NCBI RefSeq assembly: GCF_019083805.1
Contig: NZ_JAHRDV010000021.1
Location: 1 to 32,203 of the forward strand
Direction: 5' to 3'
Length of the DNA: 32,203 nt
DNA from: Acetobacter estunensis
GTDB lineage: Bacteria; Pseudomonadota; Alphaproteobacteria; Acetobacterales; Acetobacteraceae
Shown one piece after another: positions 25,306-32,203 of this stretch; the first letter of the stretch is position 1, and each line of letters begins with the position of its first letter. The notes beneath the pieces are model-generated. The model did not search any database and was not told the DNA's origin. It saw only the letters and a program-made list of their open reading frames with translations. The position numbers and the translations under genes were made by a program.

Positions 25306-26589
25306 ATGCCTGCCAACGGCCAGCCCAAGCTTTTTCACACCTTCCGGCCCCCCAATCCCACGGGCGCGCTGCCATGGTGGCTGCCCATCCTTCTGGGCTT
25401 CCTGACCGCTGCCGGTCCTATCGCGACCGACATCTATCTGCCGGCCTTCCCGGTCATGGTGAAAGATCTCCACACCGATCTTGCGGGCGTGCAGCAGACT
25501 CTCTCCATATGGTTTATAGGGCTGGCCATCGGTCAGCTCACGGTTGGACCAATGGCGGACCGCTTCGGTCGTCGGGCACCGCTTATCATCGGCAACCTGA
25601 TCTTCGCCTTCGGCTCTGCCGTCTGCGCCGCCGCTCCCGACATCTACACGTTCTTCGGTGGTCGCTTCGTTGCCTCCCTCGGAGCCTCGGCCAGTCTGGT
25701 CATTCCCACGGCCTGCGTGCGCGATCTTGTCCCTGACGTGCGGGCGGGCGCACGCATGATGTCACGGCTCGTCATGGTCATGGGCGTGGTGCCCATCCTC
25801 GCTCCCATGCTCGGTGGCGTCGCGGTGACGTTCGTCTCATGGCGCGTCATCTTCTGGGCTTCAACGGGCTATGGCGTGCTCTGCACCCTGCTTGTGATCC
25901 GCCTCCTGCCCGAAACCCTCGCACCCGACTTACGCTCGCGACTCTCTCCCATCTCGCTGGTGACGCGCTATGTCGGGCTGCTCAAGGACCGGGGATTTCT
26001 CTCTCACGCCCTGATCGTGGGTTTCTCCACCTTCATGTCGTTCAGCTACCTGACCGCCGCGTCACCCGTTTTTATCAATGGATTCGGTTTCACGCCCCTG
26101 CATTTCTCAATGCTGTTCGGCCTGTTCGCCGTCTTCATGATCGGCGCATCCCAGCTTAACGGCATGCTCGTGAACCGCTTCAGCCCTGAGCGACTGCTCG
26201 CTGCGGCTGTCATGCTGGCCGCCGGCGGATCGCTGGCGTTGCTGGGCGTCTCGCTGTGGGTTTCGGGGCATATGCCGCTTCCGCCCGGCATTTCACTGGA
26301 AGCCGTCGTTACCATCGGCACCATGATCGTGGCCCTCGGCGCCACAGGCATCATCTACCCCAACGCCATGATGGGAGCCTTGGCCGATCACGCAAAGGTG
26401 GCTGGCGCGGCCTCCGCGCTCGCGGGCACCATGCAGTATGTCTTCGGCGCCCTGACCGGCGGCCTCATCGGAATCCTCTCCGCACAGGTGTTTCCGCGGG
26501 AGGGCAGTCCCATGCCGATGACGATCGGCATGTTGCTCGGCGCTCTGATGATGGTCGCAACCCTGCCCCTGCGTCCACGCGGGAAGTAA
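25306..26589 (+). CDS. Bcr/CflA-family multidrug efflux MFS transporter
   Basis: This 427-residue proton-driven exporter has 12 hydrophobic segments. The N-terminus ATDIYLPAFPVMVKDL and LSIWFIGLAIGQLTVGPMADRFGRR (motif A) are characteristic of the Bcr/CflA drug-resistance group. RFVASLGASASLVIPTACVRDL matches the motif of helix 4, and LGGVAVTFVSWRVIFW the motif of helix 5-6. Members export bicyclomycin, chloramphenicol, sulfonamides or cysteine; the substrate here cannot be told from sequence. ATG 25306 has GGAG six bases upstream. The gene is followed after 72 bases by a sensor kinase on the same strand, probably with a separate promoter. No adjacent repressor is visible. Confidence 0.93.
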   Translation: MPANGQPKLFHTFRPPNPTGALPWWLPILLGFLTAAGPIATDIYLPAFPVMVKDLHTDLAGVQQTLSIWFIGLAIGQLTVGPMADRFGRRAPLIIGNLIFAFGSAVCAAAPDIYTFFGGRFVASLGASASLVIPTACVRDLVPDVRAGARMMSRLVMVMGVVPILAPMLGGVAVTFVSWRVIFWASTGYGVLCTLLVIRLLPETLAPDLRSRLSPISLVTRYVGLLKDRGFLSHALIVGFSTFMSFSYLTAASPVFINGFGFTPLHFSMLFGLFAVFMIGASQLNGMLVNRFSPERLLAAAVMLAAGGSLALLGVSLWVSGHMPLPPGISLEAVVTIGTMIVALGATGIIYPNAMMGALADHAKVAGAASALAGTMQYVFGALTGGLIGILSAQVFPREGSPMPMTIGMLLGALMMVATLPLRPRGK

Positions 26590-26661
26590 ATCTGCGGGGT
26601 TGACGGATGCCGCCCAGTTGCGGCGACTATCACGTCTGTCAAACAACGGACGAAACACGCG

Positions 26662-28899
26662 ATGGCACGTCATCCGGCCAAACGGGCCCATGTGCTCGCC
26701 CTCCTCGGCGCCGCACTGCTCATCGTCACCTTCGGAACTCTGGCGATGCAGCTGGGCAACGAGATGGCGCGACATGGTCAGCTCGATCGCCAGAGCGCTG
26801 GAGCCGATGCCTATATGCGCGATCTGGAACGAGAGGTCGGCACCGCGCGCATCTGTCATTTCGCGTGGCTGGCCCGGCATGAGGACAGCGACGCCACCTG
26901 TTTCGTCCATGCCATCGGCGCCATTGCCACCGCCCGCGAAGCCTTCCCGTCCGTCGTGGCCCTACAGGAACGTCTCAGCCACACCCATCCACCCAGCCTC
27001 GACCAGATGGGGCACGCGCTGGACCGTATTGCCGACTGGCAGGCCACGCCCCATGACGCCCTGATCCACACCGAAACCGACACTACGCTTGCGGAACTCG
27101 ATGATGCACTGACAACCCTGAGCAGCGTGGACACTGCCAAACGCGAAGGGCGGCTTGCCGACATGCTGCGCAACACGAGCTGGCAGAAACGGCTCGACGC
27201 GCTGGGCATCGTCATCGGCGTGCTCATCATGATCACCGCCGGCTGGGTGCTCGACCGCACTTCCCTCGCCGCAGCCCGCGCAGAGGCACGCAGCCGCAAC
27301 CTCGCTCTTCAGCTTCGCGCAGTGCTCGACAGCCTGACCATGGGTGTCGCGGTGTTCAGCACGGAAGGCCGCCTGCGCCACTGGAACGACCGTTTCGGCG
27401 CGACACTCGGACTGGAAGACGGCTTTCTCCATCAGGAGATGTCCTACGAAAAACTCAGCGACGCACTTGTGGTGGATGGCCGTCCGCTGCTTGAGCCTTT
27501 CACTCATGTCGAACGCGCGCTCCAACGCGGCGAATGTGCCCTGCCCGTCATGGTGGAATGTCGCGGAATCAACGGCGCCGATCTCGAACTCTGCCGCACC
27601 CTGTTCTTCGCGTCCGATGACGTGCCCGACGCCGAAGACCGCCGCGGCTTCGTGCTCACCGCCAACGACATCACGCTCCGTCTGCGCAGCGAGCGGGCGC
27701 TGGGAGAAGCGCAGAAACTCCGCGCCGTGGGGCAACTCACCGCCGGTATCGCGCATGATTTCAAAAATCTGCTGACCATCATCCTCGGCAATCTCGAACT
27801 CGCATCCGAAGCCGACAGCGCGCAGGACATGGCCCGTCGCCAGACCTGCCTCGAAGCCGCGGCCCACGCCGCACGCCGCTCCGAAACCCTGACCGGCCAG
27901 CTCCTGTCCTTCACCCGCCGCGAGAAACCCGCGCCCGACACGGTGCGACTGGCCGACATCTTCGCACTGACCAGCAATCTGCTCGCCCGCGTAATCGGCC
28001 CGCGTATCGCCGTAAACTGCGACAAGGCCGAGACCATCTGGCCAGTGCAGGTCAATCCGGCTCAACTCGAAAGCGCGCTGCTCAACCTCGCCATCAACGC
28101 CCGTGACGCCATGCCAAAGGGCGGCACCGTCAGCATCCGCGCCGCGAATGTCAGCTTCTCCACCGGCATGAACCTGCTGGCCCTCCCAGTGGACTCCGAC
28201 CGCTCCCTGCGTGTCGCCTCTGACAGCACGCCCCTGCCTGCGGGCGCATGGGTCCGCATCGACGTCAGCGATACAGGGTGCGGCATGGGGCCGGAGGTGC
28301 TTCAGCAGCTTTTCGAGCCTTTCTTCACCACCAAGGACGAAGGCGCCGGCACCGGTCTGGGCATGGCGATGGTGGTGAATTTCTGTCGTCAGAGCGGAGG
28401 GCGCGTGGTTGTGGCTTCAGCGCCCGATGAAGGAACCCAGATCACACTGTGGCTGCCCCGCGCCGTCGAACAAAGGCCGTCACCCGTAAGGGAACCGGAA
28501 AGCGCACCCGCAGCGGCCACGTTCCGCGCTCTGGTCGTGGAAGACGATCCCGCCATCCGCGATATCGTGGCCACGATCCTCGGTCTGGGCGGATACCGCG
28601 TGACGGAAGCCGCCGATGGCGAAGCCGCCTTCGATCTCGTGGAAGATGCGGGCAACAGCTACGATCTCCTCGTGACCGACATCCAGCTTCCCGGCCTGCT
28701 GGACGGTTTCCGTCTGGCCACCCTGCTCCGCGAACGGCTGCCGATGATTGGCGTCGTCTGCATGTCCGGCGATTTCACGGCAGATGGCCCCCGCCCGGCA
28801 AACGCACCGCCCGCAGTCCAGCTTCTGCCCAAGCCATTCCGCCGTGACGGGCTGCTCAAGGCCGTCAGCGCCGCCATGGAAGAACGCATCTCCGCCTGA
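26662..28899 (+). CDS. Hybrid sensor histidine kinase with PAS and receiver domains
   Basis: This 745-residue membrane sensor has hydrophobic segments at about 11-30 and 180-197 enclosing a periplasmic domain of about 150 residues. A PAS-like domain follows (about 215-345, LDSLTMGVAVFSTEGRLRHWN). The kinase core has phosphoacceptor His365 in GIAHDFKNLLT, N box LLNLAINARDAMP (473-485), DTGCGMGPEV (537-546) and FEPFFTTKDEGAGTGLGMAM (551-570). A C-terminal receiver has Glu627-Asp628-Asp629, phosphoacceptor Asp673 in VTDIQLPG and Lys724 in LLPKPF. HDFKN with a fused receiver is the NtrB/CckA-like group that works through a phosphorelay. No phosphotransfer or output regulator gene is nearby. ATG 26662 has only a weak ribosome site. 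The periplasmic part shows no named sensor domain that I recognise. Confidence 0.93.
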   Translation: MARHPAKRAHVLALLGAALLIVTFGTLAMQLGNEMARHGQLDRQSAGADAYMRDLEREVGTARICHFAWLARHEDSDATCFVHAIGAIATAREAFPSVVALQERLSHTHPPSLDQMGHALDRIADWQATPHDALIHTETDTTLAELDDALTTLSSVDTAKREGRLADMLRNTSWQKRLDALGIVIGVLIMITAGWVLDRTSLAAARAEARSRNLALQLRAVLDSLTMGVAVFSTEGRLRHWNDRFGATLGLEDGFLHQEMSYEKLSDALVVDGRPLLEPFTHVERALQRGECALPVMVECRGINGADLELCRTLFFASDDVPDAEDRRGFVLTANDITLRLRSERALGEAQKLRAVGQLTAGIAHDFKNLLTIILGNLELASEADSAQDMARRQTCLEAAAHAARRSETLTGQLLSFTRREKPAPDTVRLADIFALTSNLLARVIGPRIAVNCDKAETIWPVQVNPAQLESALLNLAINARDAMPKGGTVSIRAANVSFSTGMNLLALPVDSDRSLRVASDSTPLPAGAWVRIDVSDTGCGMGPEVLQQLFEPFFTTKDEGAGTGLGMAMVVNFCRQSGGRVVVASAPDEGTQITLWLPRAVEQRPSPVREPESAPAAATFRALVVEDDPAIRDIVATILGLGGYRVTEAADGEAAFDLVEDAGNSYDLLVTDIQLPGLLDGFRLATLLRERLPMIGVVCMSGDFTADGPRPANAPPAVQLLPKPFRRDGLLKAVSAAMEERISA

Positions 28900-29073
28900 C
28901 CTCACGCGCCCGATCTCACATGAGGGTAAGCGAGAGTCTTGCCCCCCACCGACACGGGAGGTAGTGTCCGCGCCGCCAGCACAGCCCCGGCACTTGTGTG
29001 AACCGGTTCGCTCCCGCCACGATGAACATCCGGCAGCGGCCCGCCCTCTCAACCCCGCTTCCGGCACGGCTTC

Positions 29074-29601
29074 ATGAACGACGACATCGATCTCAAGCAA
29101 TATATCGACAACATCCCCGACTTCCCCAAGCCGGGCATCCTTTTCTATGACATCTCAAGCCTGATGCGGAACGCGGATGCGTGGCAGCTCGCCACCTCCC
29201 GCATGGCCCACGCTGTCATGCCATGGCAGCCGGACCAGTTGGCCGCCATCGAGTCCCGAGGCTTCCTGACTGCGGCCCCCCTCGCCACACGGCTGGGCTG
29301 CGGCATCATCATGCTGCGCAAACCGGGCAAGCTTCCGGGCGAGACTGTGTCCCTGTCCTATGATCTGGAATACGGCTCCGACAGCCTGCACATTCAGGCA
29401 GAAGCCATCAAGCCGGGTCAGCGCGTGGTGGTCACGGACGATCTTCTTGCTACCGGCGGCACGCTGGCCGCCTCCATCGCCCTGCTGCGCAAGGCCGGCG
29501 CCAATGTGGTGGGCGCCTCCGTCATGATCGAACTGGCAGGACTGCGCGGTCGCGACAAGATCGATGTACCGCTTCACGCCCTCCTCACATACGAAGACTG
29601 A
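29074..29601 (+). CDS. apt: Adenine phosphoribosyltransferase
   Basis: This 175-residue purine salvage enzyme makes AMP from adenine and PRPP (EC 2.4.2.7). The start [24 protein letters not shown] is the conserved Apt N-terminus. [13 protein letters not shown] and [22 protein letters not shown] follow, and the PRPP-binding loop is [16 protein letters not shown]. The length is normal. ATG 29074 is set by the conserved N-terminus; no Shine-Dalgarno sequence precedes it, so translation may depend on a leaderless or weak mode. It is separated by 174 bases from the hybrid kinase and is followed by a hairpin, suggesting its own transcript. Confidence 0.96.
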   Translation: MNDDIDLKQYIDNIPDFPKPGILFYDISSLMRNADAWQLATSRMAHAVMPWQPDQLAAIESRGFLTAAPLATRLGCGIIMLRKPGKLPGETVSLSYDLEYGSDSLHIQAEAIKPGQRVVVTDDLLATGGTLAASIALLRKAGANVVGASVMIELAGLRGRDKIDVPLHALLTYED

Positions 29602-29610
29602 ATCCACTCA

Positions 29611-29655
29611 CCCGTTGGCGGCATTCCAGCCTCCGCCAACGGGGAATTGAGTTAT
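29611..29655 (+). terminator. Probable intrinsic terminator after apt
   Basis: CCCGTTGGCGG (29611-29621) pairs perfectly with CCGCCAACGGG (29633-29643) around an 11-base loop. It begins 10 bases after the apt stop and is followed by an AT-rich stretch with short T pairs rather than a full T-run. Confidence 0.7.
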
Positions 29656-29742
29656 TCATTCCGTCGATACATGCTTGAAGCACGGCTGGTGTAAGGCAAA
29701 GGCCATGACAGTCGGGTTTCGGAAGCATTACGGGGTACAAGC

Positions 29743-31980
29743 ATGAGCGGCGGGGCCATTCCCGAAAAACACCCTCTGCTGGTCGCCCTTGAAAGCCTTC
29801 TCGCCCGCACCGGCCTGTCCGCCCCACTCATGTCCGGGTGGATGGGGCGTCTGCGCTGGCTGATCGCCCCCGATATCTTCAATTTCGGTTACGCGCTGCG
29901 AACCACTCTCGCCGCCCTCATCGCGCTGGGAATCGCGCTGTGGTGGGAACTCGGCAGCCCGCAATGGGCACCACTCACGGTGTGGATGATCGCGCAGGGC
30001 TCACGCGGCAAATCGCTGGCCAAGGCCCGATGGCATATGTTCGGGATGGTGGTGGGCACATTCGTGGCCATCGCGCTGGTGGCCGCCACGCCCCAGCAAC
30101 CGCTCATGTTCATCCTGCTGCTCTCAGCAGCGATCGGCATCCTGTGCTTCATCGGCACGCTGCTGCCCGGCCCGGCCGCAATGACCAACTACCGTATGCA
30201 CGGCATGCGAGCGAGCGGCTTCACCCTCACCATCATCGCGCTCGACGGGTCCGCCGATCCGCACCACATTTTCATGATCGCAGCCTCACGTGCGACCTAC
30301 ATCACACTCGGCATCACCTGCGAAACCGTCATCTCCTCGCTGTTCCAGTTCAAGCTGACCGAACGCGCACGCGACCGCCTGACGGAGAACTTCATCGCGG
30401 CCATGGACCGTGTGTGCCACACCCTAGCCGCCCTGCTGCAAGGCAAGCCGGACGCGCTCAACACCTCTCCCGAAATGATGGCGGCCATGGCGGCCATGGG
30501 CGATCAGATCGAGTTCGCGGAAGTGGAAATGGGCCGTCACGGCCACGAAGGCGACCACGCCCGCGCCGCGTTGGCCGGCGTGGTCAATCTCTTTTCCTGC
30601 GGCCTCAATCTCTCGGCACTGATGCGCGATCCCGCTGCCCACGGGCAACGCTGGCAGAAAATTGCCGACCGTGGGAGCAACTTCCTCCTCTCCCTGCCCG
30701 ACCGTCTGAAAAATCCGTCCGAATTTCCCAACGTCATGACCGATCTGGCCGAACTCCGCGCGGCGACCCGCGTGGACGCCGCCGACTGTCTGGCCCTTGA
30801 AATGGATATGGTCACGCATCCGCCAGTGAATACGGCGCTGGAGGAGCGTGTCACCCGTGAAGGTCAGACCATTCATGTTCTAGGCGACATGCTCGACGGA
30901 CTGGATGCGTCCCTCACCCAGTTCGAGGAAAGCCGCAACCCTCCCGCGCATGACCGCTTCCGCTACGGCATCCAGACATGGCGTGACTGGCATATCGCGA
31001 CCGCGAACTGCCTGCGCGCCAGCGTGTCGATGTTCCTCGCGGGCGTCATCTGGATCACCACCGCCTGGCCGGACGGGTTGGTGTTCATGATGTTCGTGGG
31101 CATCGTCTGCTCGCTGTTCTCCACGCTGGAAACGCCCGCCATGGCCAGCCGCGCCTTTTTCCACGGCGCGGTGTGCGTCTCAGCGGTCGCGCTCATCATC
31201 ACCTTCTGGGCTGTGCCCGCCGTGACCGTCTACGAAATGCTCGCCATGGTGCTGGTGCCTCCGATGATGCTCGGCGGCCTTGCCTTCTCCAATCCCCGCA
31301 TGATCCTTGGTGCAGTCGCCTACAACCTCTTCCTGACCATCCTTATCGGTCCGCTCAATCAGGGCCGCACGGACGAAATCCTGTTCTTCAACACTGCCAT
31401 GCCGCTTTGCCTTGCCATGGCATTCTGCACATGGATGTATCGCACATTCCTGCCGCTGGACCCGGATGGCGTACGCTGGAACATGCGTGTCCAGATCCTC
31501 CAGATGCTGCGTGGACTGGCGAAAAAGCGCTACATCCTCATGCCACGCGATGTGATTGGTGTAAGTGTGGAACGCATGGTCCGCCTGCTCAACACCGTGG
31601 CGGGCCGACGTGGGCCAGTGATTGACGCCTATCTGCGCGGTGTCCTGTCCGGCATGACCGTCGGTCTCGCCATCCTCAACCTGCGTGGAATCCTCGTCCG
31701 GAACGAACTCCCGCCCGCCGCCGCCCGCGATATTCAGGACATGCTCGGTCGTATGGCCCAGTTCACAGGACGCTATGGTGGGCATTATGGACGCACGGAA
31801 CGCGCCACCCTGATGGCCGTGAGCGCCCTCACACATCTGGAGCAGCACGAAACCAATCTGAGCCGCCGCGTGGAAATCCTACGCGCACTGGCCAGCCTAC
31901 AGGTCATCGCGGAAGAATTGGCGGAGAACCGACTGTTCTTCGACGCATCCAGTCCCTATCTGGACCCGGTGTTCTCGTAA
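29743..31980 (+). CDS. FUSC-family (fusaric acid resistance-like) inner-membrane transporter
   Basis: This 745-residue protein has the two-halved FUSC/AaeB/YccS layout. The first hydrophobic block covers residues about 48-200 (FGYALRTTLAALIALGIALWWELGSPQWAPLTVWMI). A long soluble region of about 200 residues follows, and then a second block at about 425-560 (CLRASVSMFLAGVIWITTAWPDGLVFMMFVGIVCS). A soluble C-terminal part of about 180 residues ends the protein. Family members export aromatic carboxylic acids such as hydroxybenzoates or fusaric acid; the substrate here is unknown. Efflux partners (membrane fusion protein, outer-membrane channel) are not seen next to it, at least to the window edge. 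ATG 29743 has GGGG about 7 bases upstream. A terminator-like hairpin and 141 bases separate it from apt. Confidence 0.92.
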   Translation: MSGGAIPEKHPLLVALESLLARTGLSAPLMSGWMGRLRWLIAPDIFNFGYALRTTLAALIALGIALWWELGSPQWAPLTVWMIAQGSRGKSLAKARWHMFGMVVGTFVAIALVAATPQQPLMFILLLSAAIGILCFIGTLLPGPAAMTNYRMHGMRASGFTLTIIALDGSADPHHIFMIAASRATYITLGITCETVISSLFQFKLTERARDRLTENFIAAMDRVCHTLAALLQGKPDALNTSPEMMAAMAAMGDQIEFAEVEMGRHGHEGDHARAALAGVVNLFSCGLNLSALMRDPAAHGQRWQKIADRGSNFLLSLPDRLKNPSEFPNVMTDLAELRAATRVDAADCLALEMDMVTHPPVNTALEERVTREGQTIHVLGDMLDGLDASLTQFEESRNPPAHDRFRYGIQTWRDWHIATANCLRASVSMFLAGVIWITTAWPDGLVFMMFVGIVCSLFSTLETPAMASRAFFHGAVCVSAVALIITFWAVPAVTVYEMLAMVLVPPMMLGGLAFSNPRMILGAVAYNLFLTILIGPLNQGRTDEILFFNTAMPLCLAMAFCTWMYRTFLPLDPDGVRWNMRVQILQMLRGLAKKRYILMPRDVIGVSVERMVRLLNTVAGRRGPVIDAYLRGVLSGMTVGLAILNLRGILVRNELPPAAARDIQDMLGRMAQFTGRYGGHYGRTERATLMAVSALTHLEQHETNLSRRVEILRALASLQVIAEELAENRLFFDASSPYLDPVFS

Positions 31981-32203
31981 GAGGCTGTTTCGGACGTCAG
32001 CAGCAGGAAACTGGCGAGAGATTTTATGTCTGAAAAGGCAGCCCAATACAGGGTATCGGAGCTACCCATTGGAAGCCGCCGGCCAATTTCTTGCCCATAG
32101 TCTTCCGTGACAACCACGGATTGACCGAATGTATCCGAACCGATCCAGCGCGCCGCCCTATGCCGCATTGCAGACAGGCAAGTGCCAATCGCCCCATTTC
32201 CAA
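31956..32203 (-). CDS. C-terminal part of an unidentified protein (runs off right edge)
   Basis: A minus-strand frame is open from the right edge to a stop at 31956, giving at least 82 residues. It includes RWIGSDTFGQSVVVTEDYGQ and LYWAAFSDIKSLASFLLLT, which look protein-like but match no family I know. It overlaps the 3' end of the convergent FUSC gene by 25 bases. A second minus-strand frame (ending near 32030) is also open to the edge, so the true frame is uncertain. GC content is lower than in the neighbouring genes, as in the phage module at the left. It may be accessory or simply non-coding sequence. Confidence 0.35.
   Translation of the reverse strand, partial: GNGAIGTCLSAMRHRAARWIGSDTFGQSVVVTEDYGQEIGRRLPMGSSDTLYWAAFSDIKSLASFLLLTSETASYENTGSR

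Overview
This window looks like a chromosomal segment of an acetic acid bacterium or close relative (Alphaproteobacteria, Acetobacteraceae). The main reasons are a membrane-bound PQQ-dependent glucose dehydrogenase of the five-helix type found in Gluconobacter and Acetobacter, the GC-rich host genes, the frequent 4-bp operon overlaps, and the general gene content. The assignment is inferred from protein features; no marker RNA gene is present.

Layout. (1) About 1-2520, minus strand: the packaging end of a prophage or prophage remnant, visibly less GC-rich than the rest. It holds a small HTH protein, a small terminase-like protein, a large terminase with ATPase and nuclease motifs, and the N-terminus of a portal protein running off the left edge. 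Position 2517-2760 is a gene-free boundary with repeated TTCGTGCAA motifs. (2) 2761-7775, plus strand: pyrD, a HAD hydrolase overlapping it by 4 bp, and a 999-residue fusion of WY/HYL-type repeats, an RgpF-like domain and a HAD domain, probably for cell-surface polysaccharide. (3) 7778-11034, minus strand: a secreted GH20 beta-N-acetylhexosaminidase, a tiny secreted protein with a duplicated Cys module directly upstream of it, and an unrecognised 278-residue protein. (4) 11394-19858, plus strand: gcd, an HWE-family sensor kinase behind a perfect 28-nt palindrome, an aspartate 4-decarboxylase whose ribosome binding site lies in a predicted hairpin, rlmJ-gpsA overlapping by 4 bp, and a small secreted low-complexity protein ended by a clear intrinsic terminator. 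(5) 19942-23122: an Mrp/ApbC Fe-S carrier (minus), then an OpgC-type acyltransferase followed closely by an SGNH hydrolase (plus). (6) 23239-31980: heme A synthase (minus), then a TVP38/DedA-family membrane protein, a Bcr/CflA exporter, a hybrid sensor kinase, apt and a FUSC-family transporter (all plus). (7) 31956-32203: a minus-strand frame open to the right edge, origin unknown.

Working together: most host genes are housekeeping or envelope functions (pyrimidine and purine metabolism, phospholipid precursor, rRNA methylation, Fe-S assembly, heme A for the oxidase, periplasmic glucose oxidation). The more accessory material is the phage module, the polysaccharide fusion gene, the OpgC/SGNH pair, the hexosaminidase with its Cys-module partner and the two sensor kinases. 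No tRNA, rRNA, CRISPR array, intact insertion sequence or clear defence system was seen. I do not see a convincing new multi-gene system; the best leads are the small duplicated-Cys protein, the palindrome before the HWE kinase, the decarboxylase leader hairpin and the phage boundary repeats.
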